DNA of 64,000 nucleotides from Halodesulfurarchaeum formicicum (GTDB taxonomy: Archaea > Halobacteriota > Halobacteria > Halobacteriales > Halobacteriaceae): NCBI RefSeq assembly GCF_001886955.1, contig NZ_CP016804.1:744001-808000 (forward strand), read 5' to 3'. Both the position numbers and the translations under genes were made by a program. The number at the start of each line of letters is the position of its first letter. Within the stretch, counting starts at the first letter, position 1. Below the pieces are notes generated by a model. The model was not told the origin of the DNA. It did not search any database and saw only the letters and a list, made by a program, of their open reading frames with translations. Of this stretch, positions 57,350 to 64,000 are shown one piece after another.

Positions 57350-58330
57350 TCACTCGGGGTCGAAGCGACACCCGCGAATCTCGACTGTCGAGCCTTCGGT
57401 CACGTCGCCGATGATCTGCCCGTCAGTCTCTGCGACGAACGCCTCGGCGTCGGCCGGATCGACGGCGACCACGAAGCCCGTGCCCATGTTGAAGGTCCGG
57501 TGCATCTCCTCGTCGGAGACGTTCCCCGCGTCCTGGATGAACTCGAAGACTGGCTGGACTGGGTGGGGATCGGTGATCTCGTAACCGAACTCGCCCATGC
57601 GAAAGAGGTTCGTCCAGCCCCCGCCGGTGACGTGGGCCGCCGCGTGCACGTCGTGGGCGTGAATCGAATCCAGCAGGTAGGTGTAGATCCGTGTGGGCTC
57701 CAGGAGTGCCTCGCCGATGGTTCGATCTTCACCTGGGAGGGGGTCGTTGTACTCGTGATCGGTCGTGGCGGCTTTTCGAGCCAGCGTGAGTCCGTTCGAG
57801 TGCACCCCGCTGGAGGGAATGCCCACGAGTTTGTCACCGACCTGGGCCTCGCCGTCGAGCAACTGGTCCGGGGTCGCCAGGCCGGCCGCGGCCCCGGCCA
57901 GGTCGAACCCGGAGATGACTTCGGGGAGGACTGCTGTCTCCCCGCCGACGAGGCTCACGCCCCCGCGACTCGCCCCTTCGGCCAGTCCGTTGCCGATTTC
58001 CGCGCTCATCGTTTCGGCGGGTTCCTCGACGGCGAGATAATCGACGAAGGCGACCGGCGTGACGCCGGCGGCCACGAGGTCGTTCACGTTCATCGCGATG
58101 CAGTCGATGCCGATGGTCGAATAGTCTTGGAGGGCCTCGGCGACCAGGAGTTTCGTTCCCACCCCGTCGGTGGTCATCGCGAGATAGCGATCCCCGATGT
58201 CGATCAGGCCCGCGTAGGCGGTCGTGTCCTCGACGTCTGTCATCGCCCCCACGAGTGCCCCGACCGCGGCCTCGCTCTCCTCGATGTCGACGCCCGCCTC
58301 GGCGTAGGTCATCTCCTCGTCCTCGGTCAT
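57350..58330 (-). CDS. purM: Phosphoribosylformylglycinamidine cyclo-ligase (AIR synthase)
   Basis: A 326-residue purine biosynthesis enzyme closing the imidazole ring with ATP. TYAEAGVDIEESEAAVGAL, TTDGVGTKLL, IGIDCIAMNVNDLVAAGVTPVAFVDYLAVE, and GGGWTNLFRM match the family. The frame is open to 58408; ATG 58330 (MTEDEEMTYAEAG) is the expected start. An AbrB-type gene precedes it by 55 bases on the same strand. Confidence 0.95.
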   Translation of the reverse strand: MTEDEEMTYAEAGVDIEESEAAVGALVGAMTDVEDTTAYAGLIDIGDRYLAMTTDGVGTKLLVAEALQDYSTIGIDCIAMNVNDLVAAGVTPVAFVDYLAVEEPAETMSAEIGNGLAEGASRGGVSLVGGETAVLPEVISGFDLAGAAAGLATPDQLLDGEAQVGDKLVGIPSSGVHSNGLTLARKAATTDHEYNDPLPGEDRTIGEALLEPTRIYTYLLDSIHAHDVHAAAHVTGGGWTNLFRMGEFGYEITDPHPVQPVFEFIQDAGNVSDEEMHRTFNMGTGFVVAVDPADAEAFVAETDGQIIGDVTEGSTVEIRGCRFDPE

Positions 58331-58385
58331 GCTCTGAGCGGGGTGTCCGGGGGCGAAAAGCGCTACGGTCCGAGCGGTGGCTGGC

Positions 58386-58565
58386 TCAGTCCAGGTCGAC
58401 TGTTCCATCCGGCTCCGGCACGACTGTTAGCCGAACTGTCTTTTCGTCCTCGACCTCCCAGCGCAGCTGGTCGCCGTCTTCGAGGTCGAGTGCCGCCCTG
58501 ATTCGGGCCGGAATCGGGATTTTCGTCCCCAGCACGCTGCTCACGGCACAGACAGGGTCGCTCAT
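58386..58565 (-). CDS. AbrB/SpoVT-type DNA-binding protein, 59 residues
   Basis: A short gene. The protein MSDPVCAVSSVLGTKIPIPA continues RIRAALDLEDGDQLRWEVEDEKTVRLTVVPEPDGTVDLD, with the swapped-hairpin AbrB pattern (TKIPIPARIRAALDLEDGDQLRWEV). Such proteins are dimeric transition-state regulators or antitoxins; no toxin gene is adjacent. A TATA box (AACTTATCAT, minus strand, about 58591-58600) lies 30 bases upstream. Confidence 0.85.
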   Translation of the reverse strand: MSDPVCAVSSVLGTKIPIPARIRAALDLEDGDQLRWEVEDEKTVRLTVVPEPDGTVDLD

Positions 58566-58590
58566 TTGTCCGTACTGAATTCCGCAATAG

Positions 58591-58600
58591 ATGATAAGTT
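58591..58600 (-). promoter_or_regulatory. TATA box of the AbrB-type gene
   Basis: AACTTATCAT on the minus strand, about 30 bases before the ATG at 58565. Confidence 0.5.
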
Positions 58601-58641
58601 TTCGAAGGCTGTGTCGGGGCTCCGGCTGTGAAAATCGACAA

Positions 58642-59493
58642 TCACGAACCCGGCAGTTGATACAGCAGATCGTATTGATGGGCCACGTATGTCAGCTCTC
58701 GGGCAGCGAGTTGCCCACGGCGGGTGGCGAGCCAGTCCGTTCTGTCACTACCCGTTCTCTCGGAGAGTGCGGATTCGATGAAATCGAGAATCGTCCGGAG
58801 GACGTACCCTTCGTCGACGGGATAGGTCCCGCCGTGCGGTCTGAGGATCCAGTCCGAGCCAGCCATCCCGAGCAGGTCTCCCTTTCGCCGGCGAAACGCC
58901 TCGGCGAGATGGCGCCCGGCCTGGGAGTCCCGTCCGGGCTCCGCGTCGATGAACTCGTGGTACGCCTGTTCGACTGCCCGATCTGCGGGATGATCGGGCT
59001 GAAAGATCGTCCCGCCGTCGAACGTAATGGGGAGGTAGGCAAGTCCTCCGGGTGCAAGCGCCGATTCGAGTCCTGTGACTAACTTCGACACCCCCACGAG
59101 ATCACCAAACGCTTGCCCGATGACGAGGTCGACATCCGGTGTGGTTTCCAAGACTTCGAGTCCATCGGCCTGCTCGAAGGTAACTGAAAGTTCGCCGACG
59201 GTGAACCCTTGTTCCTGTTCTGTAACCGGAATTCCCTCGTGACGAAATTCGGCCGTTCGGGCGTCTTGGGCGAACGCGATGAGATGTTCAGCCGTGTCGA
59301 CACCCCGATACCTGCCGCGATCGACACCCCACTCGACCAACTGTGGCAGGATGGTTCCCGTGCCACAACCGATCTCGACAATGGTCGGCTTCTCGGGCAG
59401 TGCGGCAAGCAGTTTCTCGCGGATACGACGGGATCGGGCCCGCGAATCGAGTGACCGTTTGGCTTCTAGATACCGGGGGTCCGCGTGATTCAT
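58642..59493 (-). CDS. SAM-dependent methyltransferase in a pterin-synthase-like cluster
   Basis: A 283-residue class I methyltransferase. SAM motif I is IVEIGCGTGTILPQLVEWG (about 39-57) and the acidic motif II region is YRGVDTAEHLIAFAQ. The post-motif region DVDLVIGQAFGDLVGVSKLVTGLESALAPGGLAYLPITFDGGTIF is typical, and a C-terminal helical part of about 110 residues may bind the substrate. Its ATG overlaps the stop of the pterin-synthase-like gene (ATGA), so it acts in the same pathway. Substrate unknown. Confidence 0.83.
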   Translation of the reverse strand: MNHADPRYLEAKRSLDSRARSRRIREKLLAALPEKPTIVEIGCGTGTILPQLVEWGVDRGRYRGVDTAEHLIAFAQDARTAEFRHEGIPVTEQEQGFTVGELSVTFEQADGLEVLETTPDVDLVIGQAFGDLVGVSKLVTGLESALAPGGLAYLPITFDGGTIFQPDHPADRAVEQAYHEFIDAEPGRDSQAGRHLAEAFRRRKGDLLGMAGSDWILRPHGGTYPVDEGYVLRTILDFIESALSERTGSDRTDWLATRRGQLAARELTYVAHQYDLLYQLPGS

Positions 59494-59885
59494 GTCCCGA
59501 GGGATCGAGAATGGCTCGCCCACGAAACCTCGTCCTCCCACATCCGTATCTGCAGGTGATCGGGGGTTGGATCCGTCAGCGCCTGCTCGACGCGATCACC
59601 GAACAGCCGCGCGAAACGCTCGACGCTCGGATTCTGCCCGTCGAATTCCGGAAGTTCGTTGAGCAACTGATCCCGATAGCGCCCCTCGAGATCATCGAGA
59701 ATCGCCTCGACCGCGTCGATGTCGACGAGATAGCCGTACTCTCCCAACTCAGAACCGCCAAACCGGACCTCGACGGTGTACTGGTGGCTATGTGGGTCCC
59801 CCTCCGCGCCGGGATCCGGGACGGTGAGGAAATGCTGTGCGATGAACGATCGCCTGACGGTCAGTTCGTATGAATGGTCGGTCAT
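59490..59885 (-). CDS. 6-pyruvoyltetrahydropterin synthase/QueD family protein, Cys replaced by Glu
   Basis: A 131-residue T-fold enzyme. The three zinc histidines are His18 (FIAQHFL), His32 and His34 (DPHSHQY). The family cysteine in C-x3-H-x-H is Glu28 here. The pterin-binding glutamate is in RMWEDEVSWASH, which also has the C-terminal His. It probably acts on a pterin-like or triphosphate-derived substrate, but not as a standard QueD. Overlaps the genes before and after by four bases each. Confidence 0.85.
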   Translation of the reverse strand: MTDHSYELTVRRSFIAQHFLTVPDPGAEGDPHSHQYTVEVRFGGSELGEYGYLVDIDAVEAILDDLEGRYRDQLLNELPEFDGQNPSVERFARLFGDRVEQALTDPTPDHLQIRMWEDEVSWASHSRSLGT

Positions 59886-60904
59886 TGGTTTGACTGTGAA
59901 TACGTGAGCAGGACCTGGAGGGCTTTTGCCGGGTGCTGGTCGAGGAGCCGATACGCCTCCGGGGCCTCCTCGAATGGAATGTGGTGGGTGATGAGCGACT
60001 CGACCGGCAACGATTCGAGGTTGTCCAGTGTCACCGCCGTGCGGCGGTCGTAGGTCCACCGGCCGCGAAGATCCGGTGACAGCGTGCTCACCTGGCTCGA
60101 TTCGATCGAGATGCGGTCCCGATGGAACTCTCCACCGAGTGCAAGCGTGGTGGGTTTGGTCCCGTACCAGGACCCCACGATAATGCGACTGTCATAGCCC
60201 GCAAGTGCCCGGGCCTGGTCCAGCGCCGAGGGGTTCCCCGAGATCTCGTAGACGATATCGGCCCCATCGGGACCCGGCAAGTCACTCCACCGATTCGTCG
60301 AGAGTTCGGCCGGGGCGACGGTGGTGTCAGCCCCCATCTCTTTTGCCCGGTCACGACGCGAAGAGAGCGGGTCGACCACGAGCAGTTCCGACAGCGGAAA
60401 CCCGGCCAGAATCCCGATCGTACTCAGGCCCACGACGCCAGCACCGAAAACGGCGACCCGTTCGCCCATCTTCGGGGCGCCGTCGAGAATCAAATTCGTC
60501 GCCGTCTCGACGGTTGGATACATGGCCATTTCCACGGGGCCGACGTCCTCCGGGACCGGTATGAGCTCCGAGGGGCGAGCACAGAACCGGGTCTCGTGGG
60601 GGTTGAATGCCATGACCGTCTGTCCCAGCCACTCCTCGTCGACGGCCGAACCCGTCTCGATCACCTCTCCGACCGATGCATAGCCGTAGCGTAACGGATA
60701 GGAGAGATCGCCATCGAGGGCGTCGAGTGATTCATCGGCCGGGAGATCCGTCGGGGCCTCGCCGCGGTAGATCAGCAACTCTGTCCCCGGGCTGATCGCC
60801 GACACTTGCGTCTCGACTACGACTTCCGAATCCGAGAGGGTCGTCGATGTCTCCCGGAGTTCGACGGATTCGGGGCCGGTAAAGTAAAGCGAGGTTCGGT
60901 CCAT
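59882..60904 (-). CDS. Medium-chain dehydrogenase/reductase family protein
   Basis: A 340-residue oxidoreductase of the alcohol-dehydrogenase type. The GroES-like part (about 25-125) has SPGTELLIYRG and YGYASVGEVIETG; the NAD(P) Rossmann motif is VFGAGVVGLSTIG (about 152-164). The four-cysteine structural zinc loop is missing, as in the BchC-like or threonine-dehydrogenase-like subgroup. First gene of the three coupled genes; the 240 bases upstream hold no clear promoter. Confidence 0.83.
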   Translation of the reverse strand: MDRTSLYFTGPESVELRETSTTLSDSEVVVETQVSAISPGTELLIYRGEAPTDLPADESLDALDGDLSYPLRYGYASVGEVIETGSAVDEEWLGQTVMAFNPHETRFCARPSELIPVPEDVGPVEMAMYPTVETATNLILDGAPKMGERVAVFGAGVVGLSTIGILAGFPLSELLVVDPLSSRRDRAKEMGADTTVAPAELSTNRWSDLPGPDGADIVYEISGNPSALDQARALAGYDSRIIVGSWYGTKPTTLALGGEFHRDRISIESSQVSTLSPDLRGRWTYDRRTAVTLDNLESLPVESLITHHIPFEEAPEAYRLLDQHPAKALQVLLTYSQSNQ

Positions 60905-61144
60905 CAGTTCGGGGGCACCCCGGCCCCGAGGATCGGACCGTCGGTTGGTCGATTCGGTGTGACCCTCGGACAGGTCCTGTCAGCAGTGCGCTGCTCTATC
61001 ATGCACCCAGGCCACGCCCCATGGGCGATCTGTCCCCGGTTTCCCTGCATCAACGTTGCACCATTACACTATGTGTCGGGATCCCTAATCACAGTTCGGA
61101 TTGTTGAGGAATTCGATCGGGAGACGTACCGAAGGGTGGATCGG

Positions 61145-61690
61145 TCAGTCAAACAGGGACACTCGGTCGGAAGCCACTATTCGGTCGGCGAGTAGGACGG
61201 TGCCAATTCCGATCATGACCCCGGCCACCGTATCCGACAGGAAATGTGTCCCGAGATACACACGGGAGATGGCGACGGTCACGGCAAACACCGTGGTGAT
61301 GAGTGTCGGGAGGACGTTCGACCGGGATGCGACCATCGCGTAGACTGTGACCGCTGCTGCATGCCCGGACGGAAACGAATGGGCAACCGTCTCGCCACCA
61401 CCAGTCAGACAGACCGGGTGTGGCGGAAATGGTCGCTGAACGGTCCCCATTAGCGTGGCGACGATTAGCCCGCTGAGTGCCAGTGAGACCAGCGTCAATT
61501 CGAACTCCCGTTCCCAGTCGGCTAGATAGAACAGGCCCAGAAAAACGATCCCGGCGGACGCCGACCCGAGTCCCGTCACCGAAGTCATCACTTTCGTCAC
61601 GACCGGACGTCGGACTCCCACGACGAAGTCGACGGCGAGCGAGTCGAACCACACCACGAGTTCAACGAGTTCGTGGACGACCTGCACCAT
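61145..61690 (-). CDS. PAP2-type membrane phosphatase
   Basis: A 181-residue membrane protein with about five helices. The three phosphatase motifs are VQRPFPPHP, HSFPSGHAAAVTVY and SRVYLGTHFLSDTVAG. It removes phosphate from a lipid phosphate or polyprenyl phosphate. It stands between a CDP-alcohol phosphatidyltransferase and the dehydrogenase, which suggests a lipid or lipid-linked product. Confidence 0.88.
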   Translation of the reverse strand: MVQVVHELVELVVWFDSLAVDFVVGVRRPVVTKVMTSVTGLGSASAGIVFLGLFYLADWEREFELTLVSLALSGLIVATLMGTVQRPFPPHPVCLTGGGETVAHSFPSGHAAAVTVYAMVASRSNVLPTLITTVFAVTVAISRVYLGTHFLSDTVAGVMIGIGTVLLADRIVASDRVSLFD

Positions 61691-61750
61691 TGGCTACCCG
61701 CTGATTCAGGCTGGAGGTACATGGTTTTGCTGCCGGACACACCGAATCTG

Positions 61751-62521
61751 CTATGTGACCTCTCGGGAGAGCCGACCGGTAACGACGAGGTAGTCCCGCG
61801 CGAAAACCAGCAGTGAAGCGGCCAATGCGAACGGCGCGACAGCCAAGACGTATCTCCTCGGTGCCACCGGCACGAGCGCAATGGTGAGAAATACCATCTG
61901 CATCCCGGCCAGATACCTTCGAATCACGCTTTCGGGCAGATCGTAAACCGGCTGGTCACGCTGTCCTCGCCAGGCCAACCCGCCACGATACACGTATTTG
62001 GCGGCCGAAAGAAGGAGATACCACACCGGCAAGAACTCCCAGCGGACGGCCACGAGCGGTGCGGCCACGAATCCGAACGTGTCGAATGCCATGTCGAGTC
62101 GCGCCCCGAGGGGCGTCTCCTCGCCGACCGACCGGGCGATCAGGCCGTCGAGTTTATCGAGGACGACACCGCTCCCGTATGCCACTGCTGGCACCCAGAC
62201 GAGGGGCGGCTCGGGTGGAACGACGATGAACCCCGCGACGACTGCATACAGCGCCCCACGGAGCAACGTCAACGTGTTCGCGATCCCGAGTACCCCGCCC
62301 AACAGTCGGTCAGTAGCCGCCGCCGGAACGAGGGAGTGATTGACGTACGTCCATTGTGCAGCCAGGAAGAGCCCGGCGAGGATCGCCGGGTCCAAAACGC
62401 CGGTGTCAACACGCTCCAGTGGATAGAGCGTCCGGAGCGTGAGGGTGAGTAGAATGGCACCCACGAGCGGTATCCCCACTTCAATACTGACGGGGAGTGA
62501 CCGTTTCGGGGACTGTTCCAT
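61751..62521 (-). CDS. CDP-alcohol phosphatidyltransferase family protein
   Basis: A 256-residue membrane enzyme with 6-7 helices. The catalytic motif is complete: D122-x2-DG-x2-AR-x8-G139-x3-D143-x3-D147 (LDKLDGLIARSVGEETPLG, then ARLDMAFD). It moves a phosphate-linked alcohol from CDP-activated lipid to an acceptor. Alcohol not known; archaeal relatives use serine, inositol phosphate or glycerol phosphate. The open frame extends to 62545 but the ATG at 62521 starts MEQSPKRS. Confidence 0.87.
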   Translation of the reverse strand: MEQSPKRSLPVSIEVGIPLVGAILLTLTLRTLYPLERVDTGVLDPAILAGLFLAAQWTYVNHSLVPAAATDRLLGGVLGIANTLTLLRGALYAVVAGFIVVPPEPPLVWVPAVAYGSGVVLDKLDGLIARSVGEETPLGARLDMAFDTFGFVAAPLVAVRWEFLPVWYLLLSAAKYVYRGGLAWRGQRDQPVYDLPESVIRRYLAGMQMVFLTIALVPVAPRRYVLAVAPFALAASLLVFARDYLVVTGRLSREVT

Positions 62522-62590
62522 CAGTTTCACTTCAGGCCCCCACATCGTTACCGTTTCGACCGGATCAACATCGGGGTGCGGTGCATCGAA

Positions 62591-63001
62591 TTACGAACGC
62601 AAGAGGGCGATGAGAACCCCGACCAACACGAGCTGGGCGATTTTGTCGATGGCCCCGAAGGTGCCGACATCGGCCGGGAAACTCTTTGGCCCACTGGCAA
62701 AGTTGATGACGTACCACAGCACGAGTTGGACCAGCACGAAGGGAATGCCGACTCCATAGACCAACCGGCGTCGATATCCACGCAACACGAGCACAATTGC
62801 ACCGAGAAATCCGAGTCCTGCGAGCAGGAAGCTGATGCCTAACCCGGACGGAAAGAACCTGAGTCCGAGCAGGAGGTGAATCGCGCCGGTCACGAGGGCG
62901 GCACCGATCCCGACCCAGTGGAGCCCGGTCAACGATGCTGTCTGAAGTCCCCCTCTTCCGATGTACTTGTTGCCATGTGACACACATTGGTTGGCAATCA
63001 T
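62591..63001 (-). CDS. Small integral membrane protein, DUF7475-like
   Basis: A 136-residue protein with four predicted helices: TGLHWVGIGAALVTGAIHLLLG, GISFLLAGLGFLGAIVLVL, LVYGVGIPFVLVQLVLWYVI, and AIDKIAQLVLVGVLIALL. The pattern fits a haloarchaeal family I recall as DUF7475. No known function. The N-terminal 25 residues are not hydrophobic and the exact start is not sure. Confidence 0.75.
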   Translation of the reverse strand: MIANQCVSHGNKYIGRGGLQTASLTGLHWVGIGAALVTGAIHLLLGLRFFPSGLGISFLLAGLGFLGAIVLVLRGYRRRLVYGVGIPFVLVQLVLWYVINFASGPKSFPADVGTFGAIDKIAQLVLVGVLIALLRS

Positions 63002-63106
63002 ATAGTCGTGCTGTCGTCGGTCCTCCCTGCCGCGGCCAGCTTCGACGGTACGTCGAAAACGGCTGCTCGATTGGCACGGTGGCTACCGGCAGGTGAGGGA
63101 AGGAAC

Positions 63107-63113
63107 AATATAC
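63107..63113 (+). promoter_or_regulatory. TATA box of the glycosyltransferase gene
   Basis: AATATAC in ACAATATACC, about 27 bases before the ATG at 63137. Confidence 0.5.
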
Positions 63114-63136
63114 CGCTCGAACCCACTAGAAATCGT

Positions 63137-64000
63137 ATGGCTCGGGTCGCCGTGGTTCACAACACGCTCGACTTTCAGGGTGGGGCCGATGCCGTCTGCC
63201 TTGCCACCTGTGAAGCGATCCTCCGCGATCACGAGGTCGCCCTGTTCACCATTGGTGAAACGGACCCGGCCGTCCTCGCTGCTCGATTTGACGCGGACGT
63301 AACCGGTCTCGACGTTCAGCGGCCACCGCTGAACTCGGTGATCGGGACGGCCGTTACGGCACTCGGTCCACGTATCGGCCCCCAATTGGCATTCCGGAGC
63401 GTGCTCGTCAGCTGGTACTATCAGTCCCACGCCGATGAGTTCGATCTCGCGGTGAGCACCGCCAACGAGATGGCACTTCCCGAGCCCTCGATCCAGTACG
63501 TTCACGACCCGCAGTACCACCGCAACAGACTCGATGGGACTACTGAAGGGCGACTAAACCCGTTGTGGAGTTGGTTCGGTAGCCCTGACACGGAATCGCT
63601 GCAAGAAGCGACCGTACTCGCGAATTCTTCGTACACTGCCGACCGAATGGCCGAGATATACGGTGTCCGACCACAGGTGGTTCACCCACCGGTCGACGCC
63701 ATCGATAGCACGCGTCCGTGGGAAAACCGGGAGCAAGGAATCGTCGTCGTGGGACGAATCGCCCCGGATAAAAACGTCCTCCAGGGGATCGAAATCGTCG
63801 ATCGGCTCCGCGAGCGCGGGATCGATATCCACTTGCACATTGCCGGCTCGGCACCACCGACCTATCGATCGTATGTGAAGAGAGTCGAGACGGAAGCGAG
63901 AAACCGGTCCTTCGTAACTGTTGAACGAAACCTCTCGCGAGATCGACTCGAGTCCCTGCTTGGCGCACACCGATACGGGCTCAACCTCAAACGGGACGAA
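63137..64000 (+). CDS. GT4-type glycosyltransferase, N-terminal part
   Basis: The first 288 residues of a gene cut by the right edge. VVHNTLDFQGGADAVCLATCEAIL at the start is the acceptor domain of GT-B family 4 enzymes, and IVVVGRIAPDKNVLQGIEIVDRL starts the nucleotide-sugar domain. It also has HPPVDAID and HLHIAGSAPP. The catalytic E-x7-E lies beyond the end. It is divergent from the lipid-enzyme cluster and could add a sugar to its product. Confidence 0.88.
   Translation, partial: MARVAVVHNTLDFQGGADAVCLATCEAILRDHEVALFTIGETDPAVLAARFDADVTGLDVQRPPLNSVIGTAVTALGPRIGPQLAFRSVLVSWYYQSHADEFDLAVSTANEMALPEPSIQYVHDPQYHRNRLDGTTEGRLNPLWSWFGSPDTESLQEATVLANSSYTADRMAEIYGVRPQVVHPPVDAIDSTRPWENREQGIVVVGRIAPDKNVLQGIEIVDRLRERGIDIHLHIAGSAPPTYRSYVKRVETEARNRSFVTVERNLSRDRLESLLGAHRYGLNLKRDE

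Noticed and set aside
60806-61195. 129-residue plus-strand frame upstream of the MDR dehydrogenase
   Set aside because: Overlaps the dehydrogenase start and PAP2 end in antisense and lacks GC-rich third positions in its middle.

Overview
The window is a gene-dense, high-GC stretch of the chromosome of a halophilic archaeon (class Halobacteria). Three things point there: strongly acidic proteins, the archaeal ribosomal protein/RNA polymerase order (uS13-uS4-uS11-Rpo3-tRNA-Leu-eL18-uL13-uS9-Rpo10-Rpo6-enolase-uS2-mevalonate kinase-isopentenyl phosphate kinase-RNase J), and haloarchaeal families (bacterio-opsin-activator-type HTH regulators, HalOD1, a DNA gyrase beside topoisomerase VI). Most promoters look archaeal, with a TATA box about 27 bases before a start codon and little or no leader. 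I cannot name the genus.

Region by region: (1) 1-8182, minus strand: the information-processing and isoprenoid superoperon, with tRNA-Leu(CAG) inside and tRNA-Ser(GCT) at its head. (2) 8300-14530: MoaA, a CBS protein, an Mrp/Nbp35-type Fe-S carrier ATPase, a two-subunit 2-oxoacid:ferredoxin oxidoreductase (korAB) and an Lrp-type regulator. (3) 14567-26632: an aminotransferase, then nucleoside salvage: nucleoside phosphorylase, cytidine deaminase, a complete BMP-type (nucleoside) ABC importer and a phosphohexomutase-family enzyme. These are split by a regulator island (HalOD1 pair, two divergent bat-like HTH proteins, a DUF7344-like HTH protein). (4) 27253-31618: an archaeal type IV pilus-like ATPase and membrane platform, translationally coupled to a methyltransferase. 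(5) 31656-34665: tRNA-Gly(TCC), an unknown protein, an HD phosphohydrolase, TatA, tRNA-Arg(CCT) and an unusual array of tRNA-3'-end duplications. (6) 34666-41782: cytochrome bd oxidase (cydAB) and housekeeping/metabolic genes. (7) 41846-51540: gyrA-gyrB, the latter interrupted by a 569-residue intein, divergent from top6B-top6A. (8) 51611-58565: a glutamate-cysteine-ligase-like protein, proteasome beta subunit, a PAS histidine kinase, a two-domain VOC protein, DUF555, an XRE-CBS fusion, purM and an AbrB-type protein. (9) 58642-64000: an uncharacterised cluster with a methyltransferase, a pterin-synthase homologue carrying Glu where Cys is catalytic, an MDR dehydrogenase, a PAP2 phosphatase, a CDP-alcohol phosphatidyltransferase, a small membrane protein and a GT4 glycosyltransferase.

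The most interesting items are: the GyrB intein, which carries both a LAGLIDADG endonuclease and an XRE-type helix-turn-helix; an 18-base alternating purine-pyrimidine tract beside the gyrB TATA box, between the gyrase and topoisomerase VI operons; the repeat array behind tRNA-Arg; and the cluster at the right end. Start codons were chosen from family N-termini, 4-base ATGA overlaps and TATA spacing. All functions are inferred from sequence read by eye.
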